From NCBI GenBank assembly GCA_039704465.1, contig JASFAU010000020.1:372001-436000 (forward strand): a stretch of 64,000 nt of DNA, read 5' to 3'. Both the position numbers and the translations under genes were made by a program. The notes below the pieces were generated by a model. That model was given only the letters and a program-made list of their open reading frames with translations, ran no database searches and had not been told where the DNA came from. This stretch comes from Plasmodiophora brassicae. Lineage: Eukaryota > Endomyxa > Phytomyxea > Plasmodiophorida > Plasmodiophoridae. Position 1 is the stretch's first letter, and every line of letters begins with the position of its first letter. Below, piece by piece: positions 55,772 to 64,000 of this stretch.

Positions 55772-56637
55772 ATGTCGAACGGCATGCGGTACTGGGATCG
55801 GATCGCCGCCGAGCCGCTCTACGACAGCGCGACCCCGCTGATCCGCCTGCCGTCCTATGACGCGTTCACGTCGTGTCGGCCGACGAACGGCGACCCGGTC
55901 AAGGTCGTCACGAGGGCCATGGAGGCACACGCGCGGTGGACCGCAGCCAACCCAGGCGAACGTAGGCCTTCGGCGCCGGGTCCCGTTGGATCGCCTGACC
56001 CGTTTGCGATATCGTACAGTTCGACGGCAGTGCCTGATGCTGATGGTGCTGATGAGCGTATCGACGGCGGTGCGAGGGCACATGGCGTCTGCGTACGTCG
56101 TGGCGTCGGCAGTGACGACGACACCGGCGGTCGCGTACTATGGCCGGTGTTTGTGGCGGGCGCTGGTCCATAACGGCAACCGCGCCACGCTTGCGTTTGT
56201 GTTTGGCGGCAACCTGTTCACAGCGCTGACGTCGCTCTACGCCATGGCGGCCTCGGTGCGGTTCGTCGTCGTGGCGGTGCAGACGTTGGCGCTGATCGTC
56301 GCCACTCGACTGATCTGCGACGACTGCTTCAGCCACGACCTGCTCGTCTGTCTTCAGGACTGGACCAACGGCGCGATCTGCGACAGAGCAGGCGGATGGG
56401 CCGTTGCGCCGCAGGGGAAGAAGACGTCGTCATCGTACTCCAAACGAGCAAGTGTTCCGCCGGTTCGCCTTCCGGCGTCGGTCGTGGATGTCGCCTGCTC
56501 TGCTTCGTGCTGGGCGAGCAAGCCAAGGAAGAGCCATCGTGGTGTGGCTCAGCAGGACGTACGCGTGGGGAGCCCGTGCAACGGCCACGACGACATTGTA
56601 CCATTGGTATGAAGTATTGGCATCGATGCATGGATAA
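55772..56637 (+). CDS. Multi-pass membrane protein of unknown function
   Basis: Modelled as three exons (55772-55961, 56020-56345, 56392-56637), 253 residues. Exon 1 is soluble (MRYWDRIAAEPLYDSATPLI). Exon 2 has three to four hydrophobic segments (CLMLMVLMSVSTAV; ASAYVVASAVTTTPAVAYY; LAFVFGGNLFTALTSLYAMA; VRFVVVAVQTLALIVATRLI). The first intron (58 nt) is well supported. The second (46 nt, 56346-56391) is uncertain; without it the frame stays open to 56612 with a less plausible tail. The spliced tail is Arg-rich and amphipathic. It diverges from the coiled-coil gene (122 bp between starts). Confidence 0.5.
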
Positions 56638-56754
56638 ATATCGTCAGCGGAACAACCCCACGCGAAGGGCCGTCACACTCGTGTCGACGTTCCCGCGGAC
56701 GTCCCCCTGTTCTTCACGTGTTGAAATCACCCCCCGCAATGGTAGACTATTCAT

Positions 56755-58715
56755 TCACTGTTCCAGGCTGGCGAGCCGCTGCGACAGCAGGGCTACCTCG
56801 TGGCCGGTCCGCCGCAGCTGCTCGCGAAGGCATGCCAGGCGCCTGCCCACATCCGGCGCCCGTCGCCTGTCCGTCTCGAAGCGTTGCCGCTCGCGATCCC
56901 CGAACATCATTGGCGGTGGCCGCAGCGGCGTTGGCCGGGAGTCCACCGCTGGCGATGGAGACCTTGCGGGGCCCGGGTCGGGGCCTGCCGCTGCCGTTGG
57001 CGACGGGCACCTCATCGCTGCGGGCCCCGGACGACCGGGCAGCGGCGGATCGTCAAGGGTGGACGGCGGCGGCGGCGAATCATACAGTGGCGCGGCCCGG
57101 GTCGGCTGCAGGTCCGCGACTGCAGCGGCGGGGAAGTGCGCGTCGGGCAGCGTCGGGCACCCGGCGTCGGCCTCGACGGGAGGATCGTACGGGTGAACGT
57201 CCAGGTTGGCCGTCTCGTGCATCCTGGAGTAATCCCTGGCGACGATCTCCGCCCGGATCATCTCCAGTTCCGATTGCTGCGAATGCGGGGGGTCAGCACG
57301 TGGAACGTCGCGAACGGGGAGGTCCGGACCTGAAGCGCCAAGGCCCAGCGCTGATGGTCATCGCTGGGCGCCCTCTCCGCGATGTGCTGTCGAGCGGGCG
57401 CAACGTCCGGATCGTCCTTCACAGGGATGTCATACGGGTCGCCGACGTCACCGGCCCAGGCCAGATCGGCGACGTCGGCGTCCGGTGATGAACCCGGGGC
57501 ACTTGACGGGGATTCGAGGCGTTTACAGAGCGGGCGATTCTGTGCCAGTGTGGAGCAGAACCTGATGGTGGCCACCGATGCCGCCATGGTCGCGCAGGTG
57601 TCGCCCGTGCTCGGCACGGCGCCAACGACGACCAGCGCCCCGGTCTCGGACAGCCTGCGGCGACCCATTCGTCAGGGGAACAGCACGTCCCGCGCACGGG
57701 TGACCACTGGGTTCGTTATTCGTACACGGCCTTCAGCAGATGGGTCAGCTTCGACGTGCGATGCTGACGGTACGTCTGGCTGTTGCTGAGCTCATGGATG
57801 GCGGTTGTCAGCGCCGGCAGGTGCCGGTCGGGTCGATGCGGGTCGGCCGCAGGCAAGCGCACGAAGTGCACCGTGCCGATGACGGTCTGCTGGCGCCGGA
57901 CAGACACGGACAGGACCGTGGTGCGGTCGTCGTCGTCGTCGTGGCGACGGTTGTACCGCGTCCATCTCTGGGCAATGTCGTACAGGTCGTGAATGTCACG
58001 GATCGGCGCCCGTTCCGACCCTCGGACGTGAACGCCCTCTGCTCCACGGTTTACCGCTGCCTGTTGTGTCCCTTGGCGGGGCATCCCGTATGCGGAACGT
58101 ACCCGAGGGGTCATCGGCGATTGGCAGGCGCGTCCGGGCGTGCTCGCAGGCCAGCAGGTCGGTGATGACCTCGCGCCGGATGCACACCAGCGTGGCCGAC
58201 AGTGTCCAGGGCAGAGCAGACCGGTGCTCCTCACATCCTGGGGCGGGGGACCTGGTCGGTCAGGGGCGCGTTCGTGCCGATGCATTTTTAAAGGGATAGC
58301 ACCTTTCAGCAGGTCGCTGACGCACCGGGGGACCAGGCCGCGCTGCTGTCCGGCCCCGCTACCGATGAGCGCGCGCGTGCGCCCTGATCCGGTCGCCCCG
58401 TACGCGATCACCGCGACGTTCCCTCCCTGGGATCGGCCACCGTCAGACGACGTTGGACCGGGGCTCCGTTATCGCGACGACCTGCAGGGCCGACGCCGCG
58501 TGCGCCCGCAGCGTCCGGTCGTACACACCCGCCTGCGGGCAGTCGGCGCCGAACGCCTCGTCGAGGTCGTCGTACCTGTCCGCCAGGCGCGGGTACGCCC
58601 GCAGGCGCAGCGACCGCGACAGACGCAGGCGCCCGTCGACAACGTCGACGAACAGGTCGGACGGCGCCGGCGACCTCGTCGACGATCGTATCCGCACATA
58701 GACGTACAGGCGCAT
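56755..58715 (-). CDS. Divergent kinesin-like protein with degenerate motor
   Basis: Six exons (58482-58715, 58303-58426, 58103-58237, 57726-58038, 57330-57654, 56755-57276) encode 550 residues. The motor starts VYVRIRSS (first strand of kinesins), then the P-loop VIAYGATGSGRTRALIG, where the invariant Lys of GxTGSGKT is Arg. LVCIRREVITDLLACE corresponds to the EIYNExxxDLL segment, and RTSKLTHLLKAV and MAASVATIRFCSTL to the end of the motor. Switch I (SSRSH) and switch II (DLAGSE) are not recognisable: the latter position reads VHFVRLPAADPH. The tail is Pro rich and ends in a coiled coil (LREQLRRTGHEVALLSQRL). Probably a non-motile or non-hydrolysing kinesin relative. Confidence 0.75.
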
Positions 58716-58855
58716 ACCGTTATACTTATAGCGCCATGTCGGCTGGCCGCCCAGGTCGTCGATCGGACGTGGGGTACAGTCACGGGGGCGGACGTCACGC
58801 TATATTTAGAAAATGTGCGGACGGGGTCGTGCAGTTTTTCGTACTCCACCACCTG

Positions 58856-61201
58856 TCAAGGGCGACTGGCGCGTCGCTGCAGGAGCTGCTGGCGACGTCG
58901 CTCGATGCGTTCGATCAGGACGCGGTTCGTCCGGAACTGTTCCTGGAGCGACGAGGACGACGACGACGTCGTCGATTCGGTGACGGGCGTCGGCGTCGTG
59001 GACGACGACGGCGGCGATGCAGTGTTGTTGTCCCCGGCGTCAGCGCTGCCGCGTTCCAGGGCGGCGCGGCTCTCGTCGAGCTCAACGCGGGACCGCCGAA
59101 GGAAGTCGAGGGTCTCGTCGATGGTCTGCGCGAACGCGCTGGCGTCGTCGAGCGACATGGGCGTCGGCAGCGGCGCCGACCGCATCGACAGCAGCTGGGG
59201 CGTCGTCGGGATGTGACTGCGCAGCAGGGCCTCGGCGCGCCGGTCCAGGTCGTCGAGGTCGTCGGACGACCCGAACGCCAGGGCGGCCAGCGCCGCGTCC
59301 GCTGGCAGCGGTTCCACCGATTCCAGCAAGGCCGACAGGCGCGCCTCATCGACGTCCTCCTCGTCCAGCGACGGCGCCTTCACGGGCACCTCTGGTTCGT
59401 CGAATGCATCCGGCGCGTCAGCAACGGAAACGACGTCCGTCGCAAGCGCCGCCTCAGGCCCTGGTTCGTCGAACGCAACCGGCGCTTCAGCAACGGAAAC
59501 GACGTCCGTCGCAAGGGCCGCCTCAGGAAGGTACGCTTCCAGAGGAGGCACACCGACAGCGTCGGGTGGCGACTCGCGGCCTTCCTTGGCCTGCTGCTCG
59601 TGGCGTTGATCCTCGGCCTGGTGCTCATAGCCTTGTTCCTCGGCCTGTTGGAGTCCTTCGACGACGTCGGCAGGGGGTCGACCAACAACGTCACCGGGAG
59701 GTTGCCGCTGCTGAGGTGCCGGGAACCGCTCCACGACGCCAGTGTCGGCGACGACCTGCGGGATGCTGTGGACGGTCGCGGCCGCCGCCTCGGGCGATGA
59801 CGACGACGGCGCTGCCGGACGCCTGGGCGGCGACACGTCGAACGTGACCGAACGCGCTTCAGGCGTCGTCGGGCGGTCAGGCTCGGCAACGCGTCGTTGC
59901 AGGTCGGCGATGAGCGCCGGCGTCACGACGGCCGGGCGGTGCCGATCGGCGACGTCGTCCGGCGAGAACGCGGCCGCCGCCGCGTCCCGCTCGCGGCGAA
60001 CAGGACGACGCTCGCGGCGTGCACGACGACCCGCGCGCGACCTGGCAGAACGGACGGCGTCGGCGCGGGTCATCTCGTGCAGGACGGGGAACGCCGCGTC
60101 GAACTCGCGACGAAGCCGGGCCGCCCGGCCCGCGTCCTGCCCGGCCCGTTGCGATTCGGCGGCGCGCCGCTCGAGTTTCTGGGCGCGATCCGCACGAACG
60201 GCCTGGCGAAGGTCGCCCGTTGTCAGCGACGCCGCCGTCCGCAGCGCGTCCACGCGGGTGGACGCGGCCGCGCCTCGTGCGGCAACGGCCCGCTGTCGTC
60301 GGTCGGCGTCGGCGACCGCCTGCTGCTGGGCGACGGCCTGGCGTTCGGCCTCGACCCTGGCCAGGTCCATGGCGGACGGGCCCGCCGCCGACGCGTGGAA
60401 CCGGGTGACCGCGAAGTCGGTCGTCGTCGTGACGCGCGTTCGCCCCTGCAGCGAATCGTACGGGTGCACCAGGGCCCGCGTCTCCGCATCGCGTTCGCGT
60501 CGCTCGCGTTGCGCGTTCAGCGACGTGATCGCGCGGAGCAGGTCCTTCGCGCGCCCGAACGCCTCCTGCCGGGCGTGCGCCTGAATGAGCAATAGCGAAG
60601 ACGTTCAGAACCCGCGCGGGGAGCGACATGGACTCGTCGGGCGTACCGGCGCGCATCGCAACGCTTCCTGTTCGGCCCTGAACTGGCGCACGAGGTCGAG
60701 CGCCGCCTCGAACCGCGAATTCGAACACTGGACATGGGCGCGGTACGCCCGGTTCTCGACCAGGCAGGCCTGCAACGGACGACGCCGCGTCAGGCGACGT
60801 TACAGGGGGGGGGGGCGACGACGAGCGAGGGGCGCGCGCTGCCGACCTGGGTAAGGTCGGCGGACGCGACGGCGGCGTCGTCGTGCGCCTGTCCGAGATG
60901 GGCGAGCGCGTCGCGGAGCTGATCCTCCAGGGCGACGATGTCCTGCAGGGTGACGCTGGCCTGAACGGCGACGGCCTCGTCGACCAGGGCCTTGCGCTCG
61001 CGCCGGCAGCCCTGACGGAACGCCGCGTTCCGCCGCTGCCGGAACGCGTCCGCCGCCGCCCGCACCGCTGCAAATCGGTCAGTCAGCGAAGAAACCGCAA
61101 CAGCAGCAGCGCCGGCGGACGGACCGACCCAGCAAGCGTTGTCGGCGGGCGTCGCGCGTCACCTGCGCCTGCAGGGCGGCCGGCCCCGACAGGAACGACA
61201 T
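58856..61201 (-). CDS. Large Ala/Arg-rich coiled-coil protein
   Basis: Four exons (61129-61201, 60847-61067, 60647-60769, 58856-60580) encode 713 residues. The first 350 residues are helical and coiled-coil (RQRRNAAFRQGCRRERKALV; ALEDQLRDALAHLGQ; ERQAVAQQQAVADADRR), very rich in Ala and Arg. The middle is Pro/Ser and Glu/Gln rich. A 23-residue acidic unit, EAALATDVVSVA followed by AFDEP, occurs twice in tandem (59393-59527). The C-terminus has further helices (QTIDETLDFLRRSRVELDES; LIERIERRRQQLLQ). No enzymatic domain. Shares orientation with the kinesin-like gene, 140 bp away. Possibly cytoskeletal; family unknown. Confidence 0.65.
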
Positions 61202-61514
61202 ACGCTGCGGACCGTACCAGCCACGGACTGACGCGCCGACGTCGCGCCGCCGGCCCGGCCCCCCGCTGCCAAAATATGCACCGGCCACTGCACGCCGCAG
61301 CAGCCGAGACACGTTGGCCGTCGTTTTTGGGGTTCCGTTTTGTTTTGGGGAAAACTTGCATTCCGCAGACACGCGTGCGCCCCGGAATTTTTGGTGCGGA
61401 TTTCTTCTTGCTTCACGGGTTGTCACCTGTCAGACGGGTGGTGTACCTACCTACTCATCCCTTCGATCATACGTCTTCCGACCTGTTGGATGTTTTCCAG
61501 GAGTGCCGTTGTTC

Positions 61515-61835
61515 GACGATCGGGCGCACAGAGACCTTCAGAACCTTCTTGAGCACATTTTGACAAAGGTTGTTGTAGCGATCCTGACGGAGACGACTAC
61601 GTCTTCTACCAGGAGAATTGGCGTCGGTCCCAACGGGCTGACGCTGTACCGATGCTCAAGGGGAACCAATTGCTGTAAAGGCAACCACCGCGTTCTGAAG
61701 AAGAAGTTCGGATCTCTGAATGCCGGCATTGCTCTAACAGAAGCGCTGATGCTTCAGCACGTTCTCCGGACCAACGTGCGAGCAGCGGAAAATCATAGGC
61801 CCTGGCACTACAAGATCGGGCATTTCCATTCCTAG
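61515..61835 (+). pseudogene. Transposable-element protein fragment
   Basis: The last third of a longer frame reads GPNGLTLYRCSRGTNCCKG, then a helix and LMLQHVLRTNVRAAENHRPW. The phrase YRC-x-RGTN-x-x-E/K-G-x-H, followed by a helix and an R-T/H-N motif, is one I associate with decayed transposase or integrase-like domains in fungal and oomycete mobile elements; I cannot name the superfamily. The upstream part is unrelated, so this is a truncated insertion. Confidence 0.4.
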
Positions 61836-61984
61836 AAAATCCCATTCGCGTGCCGTTGATAATATCAGACTAGCTAAACATCATATCACCAATACGATAT
61901 CAGGGCAACCGCAATTATCCATTCCTAGAAGATCCAATTCGCGTGCCGTTTTGATAATATCAGACTAGCCAAACATCATATCAA
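61827..61984. repeat. Direct repeat of about 65 bp, two copies
   Basis: Copies at 61827-61890 and 61919-61984, each starting CCATTCCTAGAA and ending CAAACATCATATCA or a close variant (about 90% identical). The offset is about 92 bp. The first copy contains the stop codon of the transposon fragment; the second ends 10 bp before the ATG of the TolB-like gene. The block is AT rich, unlike most of the window. Confidence 0.75.
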
Positions 61985-61994
61985 CAGCTACCTC

Positions 61995-63566
61995 ATGGGT
62001 TCTGTCATCGTCGTTATCGCAATCACTGGTCTTCAAATTCTATCGGCCGCTGCGCTATCATGTCGTGCCGATGGTGCTTGCGCCATTTACGTTCCAACGG
62101 GGAAGGATTCAGCCCAGAATCCCTGCTATAGTTACGATGGCACCAATCTGGCTCTGACTCTTTGGCATGGAGGATATAATCTTGGTTCTGCAGGCGTCTA
62201 TTCCATGTCGATCATGAGCAGCGGTCCATTGAAGACCATTGTCAATGACAACTCCCATGCGTTTGTGAATCTGCCTGGGTCGTGCTGGAGCGCTCACGGG
62301 ACCATCACGCTCGCTGCCGATGGCGCCACGACTGATGAGATATCAGTCGTGAATTCGGACGGTTCTGGTTATCATCAGGTGACCAATCACAACGGAGCGA
62401 GCTATATCGAACCGAGCTTTTCGTCCGGCGCCAATCAGATCGTGTTCGAGTCGTCAATCTCTTCTACATCGGCAGAAATCTGGATGGTTAATTCGGACGG
62501 AACCGGTCTGAAAAGACTGACTTCAGGTTCCCAAGATCGTCAGCCGAATTGGTCCCCCAAAGGCGATAAGATTCTGTTCCAAAGATTCACAAACGACTGG
62601 GCGATTTACACGATGAACACTGATGGAAGCGGTATAACCCGAGTGACGCCAACGACATGGTCGTCGACCGATGCAGCGTTCTCTCCCGATGGACAATTCA
62701 TCGTCTTCTCAGGTGCCGACAGCACGACCGTTGGCGCTCGTATCGCCATCGTGTCGATATCGGGCTCAACGAATCCGGTCTTTCTCACAAATAGTGGTGG
62801 ATATGATGGAGCAGCGAGCTGGTCTCCCGATGGATCATCCATAGCCTTTGAGACATCGACAAATCCGAATGCTAATTCACCGACGTCCATCTACCAGATA
62901 TCGGTACCGATCAAGTTCAGGCCGTCGCCACCGTCGTCGACTCCTGCAACCTCGAGATCAACGCCGACTGGATCGATATCGAAGCCAGCTCCAACACAAT
63001 CGACGTCTGTTCCAACCCCGAGATCAACGCCGATTGGAACGATTTCGAAGCCAGCTTCAACACTATCGACATCTGGTCCAACCTCGAGATCAACGCCGAC
63101 TGGAACGATATCAAAGCCAGTTCCAACACAATCGACGTCTGTTCCAACCCCGAGACCAACGCCGCCTGGAACGATATCAAAGCCAGCTCCAACACGATCG
63201 ACATCTGGTCCAACCTCGAGATCAACGCCGACTGGAACGATATCGAACCCAGCTCCAACACGATCGACATCTGGTCCAATACCGACTTCAGTTCCACAAC
63301 GCTCCAATCCGGCCTCAAATCCTTCGTCGACTGTATCGTCGCCACGAATCGTGACCCCGAAACCGATAAAGACCCCAACGACCAGATGCCAAAGTCCAAC
63401 CTCATCTTCGAAACCGTTTGAGGGTATTCCATTATCATCTAAGGCCTCGACCGCTGCGGTTGCGAGCAGTATGACCACTACATTGGTAACGGCTCGGACG
63501 AACAGAACGACAGCTCAATCTCTGAACTCTTTCCTATACAGGTCATCGCGATCCTCGTGTTCTTGA
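61995..63566 (+). CDS. Secreted TolB/PD40-type beta-propeller protein with Ser/Thr/Pro repeats
   Basis: 523 residues from the ATG at 61995, no intron. A signal peptide (VIVVIAITGLQILSAAALS) precedes a propeller of about 270 residues. It shows PD40 motifs: NSDGTGLKRLT, QPNWSPKGDKILF, NTDGSGITRVT, AAFSPDGQFIVFS and ASWSPDGSSIAFE. The last 200 residues contain a Ser/Thr/Pro-rich array of about 20-residue units (RSTPTGTISKPAPT-like), six or more copies. Gene and flanks are visibly less GC rich, with more A/T-ending codons than neighbours. PD40 propellers are mainly bacterial, so horizontal gain is plausible. A surface-adhesion role for the propeller-plus-stalk layout is inference. Confidence 0.75.
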   Translation: MGSVIVVIAITGLQILSAAALSCRADGACAIYVPTGKDSAQNPCYSYDGTNLALTLWHGGYNLGSAGVYSMSIMSSGPLKTIVNDNSHAFVNLPGSCWSAHGTITLAADGATTDEISVVNSDGSGYHQVTNHNGASYIEPSFSSGANQIVFESSISSTSAEIWMVNSDGTGLKRLTSGSQDRQPNWSPKGDKILFQRFTNDWAIYTMNTDGSGITRVTPTTWSSTDAAFSPDGQFIVFSGADSTTVGARIAIVSISGSTNPVFLTNSGGYDGAASWSPDGSSIAFETSTNPNANSPTSIYQISVPIKFRPSPPSSTPATSRSTPTGSISKPAPTQSTSVPTPRSTPIGTISKPASTLSTSGPTSRSTPTGTISKPVPTQSTSVPTPRPTPPGTISKPAPTRSTSGPTSRSTPTGTISNPAPTRSTSGPIPTSVPQRSNPASNPSSTVSSPRIVTPKPIKTPTTRCQSPTSSSKPFEGIPLSSKASTAAVASSMTTTLVTARTNRTTAQSLNSFLYRSSRSSCS

Positions 63567-63818
63567 TGATGAGCTGAAGAGTACGATGTCCACATTGAAT
63601 CTCAATACACTGGGATTCTCAAGTACTAAAAACGTCGAACATGGCGTATTTCCAAGAACGTGGGTAGTTTAGGTGGTGAATATTCGTGGCGGTGCAGTAA
63701 AACATGTGCACGTCATTTTCTGTTCCTGTTTGTGGTGCGGCAGCAACCCGGCCGGTCGCCCCTGTAGCATTCTGTACAGGCACCGACGCGCGTCGATGTG
63801 CGCCGTGCGGCCCTGGAT

Positions 63819-64000
63819 TCAGCCCGACGGCGGCGGCGCCTTGACCCAGAAGCACATGTGGTTGCTGGCGGGCATCGGGTCGCAGGCGTGCAGCGCGAAC
63901 CCGGCGTCGCGCGCGCACCGATCGACGTGTTCGAAATCGCGGATCCCGAAGCGCGCGTCCCGCGTCCGCAGCCAGGCGTCGAAGTCGACGCTGGACTGGG
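63819..64000 (-). CDS. METTL26: METTL26/UPF0585-type methyltransferase, C-terminal end
   Basis: Partial: the gene continues beyond the right edge. The last 60 residues read SSVDFDAWLRTRDARFGIRD, followed by EHVDRCARDAGF, a DPMPASNHMCFWVK block and PPPSG before the stop at 63819. This matches the conserved end of UPF0585/DUF938 (S-N-x-x-F-D-x-x-L-R, W-G-x-R-D, M-P-A-N-N-x-x-L). The family is predicted to be SAM-dependent methyltransferases; substrate unknown. Confidence 0.75.
   Translation of the reverse strand, partial: QSSVDFDAWLRTRDARFGIRDFEHVDRCARDAGFALHACDPMPASNHMCFWVKAPPPSG

Noticed and set aside
55772..55785. Overlapping start codons of two divergent genes
   Set aside because: The minus-strand gene is better modelled with a 7-codon first exon starting at 55649 and a 68-nt intron, leaving 122 bp between the starts.
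61083..61426. Minus-strand frames upstream of the Ala/Arg-rich coiled-coil gene
   Set aside because: Only the segment from the ATG at 61201 joins in phase to the next exon; the rest is antisense to the transposon fragment or intergenic.
12..64000. tRNA genes
   Set aside because: I looked for TTCGA-type T-arms with a matching acceptor stem and found none convincing.
1..64000. CRISPR arrays, bacterial operons or a prokaryotic contig
   Set aside because: Widespread spliceosomal introns and eukaryote-specific proteins (MED7, NXF, cullin, UBC9) rule this out; the repeats seen are not CRISPR-like.

Overview
This is eukaryotic nuclear DNA from a compact, GC-rich genome (roughly 58-60% G+C by eye). 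I could reconstruct about 80 spliceosomal introns. They are 44-79 nt long, GT-AG apart from one GC-AG case, often with a CTGAC or CTAAC branch-like motif 10-25 nt before the acceptor. When these introns are removed, many adjacent open frames join into full-length conserved proteins with consistent phase. Genes lie on both strands, usually 100-600 bp apart. The gene set (CUL4, NXF, MED7, UBC9, LENG1, a fused lysine-ketoglutarate reductase/saccharopine dehydrogenase, a membrane cyclic-nucleotide phosphodiesterase, a cyclic-nucleotide-binding Popeye-like protein, many secreted proteins) points to a unicellular eukaryote. G+C, gene density and intron length would suit a plasmodiophorid (Phytomyxea, for example Plasmodiophora), but that assignment is inference.

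Layout. Bases 1-5600 are a repeat-rich graveyard: a decayed PIF/Harbinger transposase joined to a chromodomain fragment, two sets of inverted repeats, and small hairpin repeats. Bases 5.7-15.4 kb hold one giant gene (about 3180 aa) of the DUF3638/DUF3645 family with an N-terminal secretory signal-like segment. Bases 15.6-21.8 kb carry a minus-strand series: a CUL4-type cullin, a repeat-containing basic protein, a tail-anchored acidic protein, and a PH-CRIB-STE20 kinase. Bases 22-31.9 kb hold a TMEM151-like protein, a PHOSPHO-type phosphatase, a small secreted protein, NXF, a GDT1/TMEM165 transporter, a Popeye-like protein and MED7.

Bases 32-41.3 kb are rich in secreted or lineage-specific genes: a secreted ankyrin-like protein, a Pro/Thr-rich mucin-like protein, a double B-box protein, a double zinc-knuckle (Gag-like) protein, and a modular cysteine-rich protein ending in a double-psi barrel. 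Bases 41.6-49.5 kb carry a phosphoglycerate-mutase-fold protein, a small membrane protein, the phosphodiesterase, UBC9 and a probable GPI-anchored protein. Bases 49.8-64 kb carry the 14-exon LKR/SDH gene, LENG1, coiled-coil proteins, a small membrane protein, a degenerate kinesin, a transposon remnant, an AT-richer TolB-like secreted protein, and the truncated end of a METTL26-like methyltransferase.

How the genes work together: there are no operons, so neighbours need not act together. Functional themes do recur: cyclic-nucleotide signalling (phosphodiesterase plus a cyclic-nucleotide-binding protein), ubiquitin and SUMO conjugation (CUL4, UBC9), mRNA synthesis and export (MED7, LENG1, NXF), and an expanded secretome.
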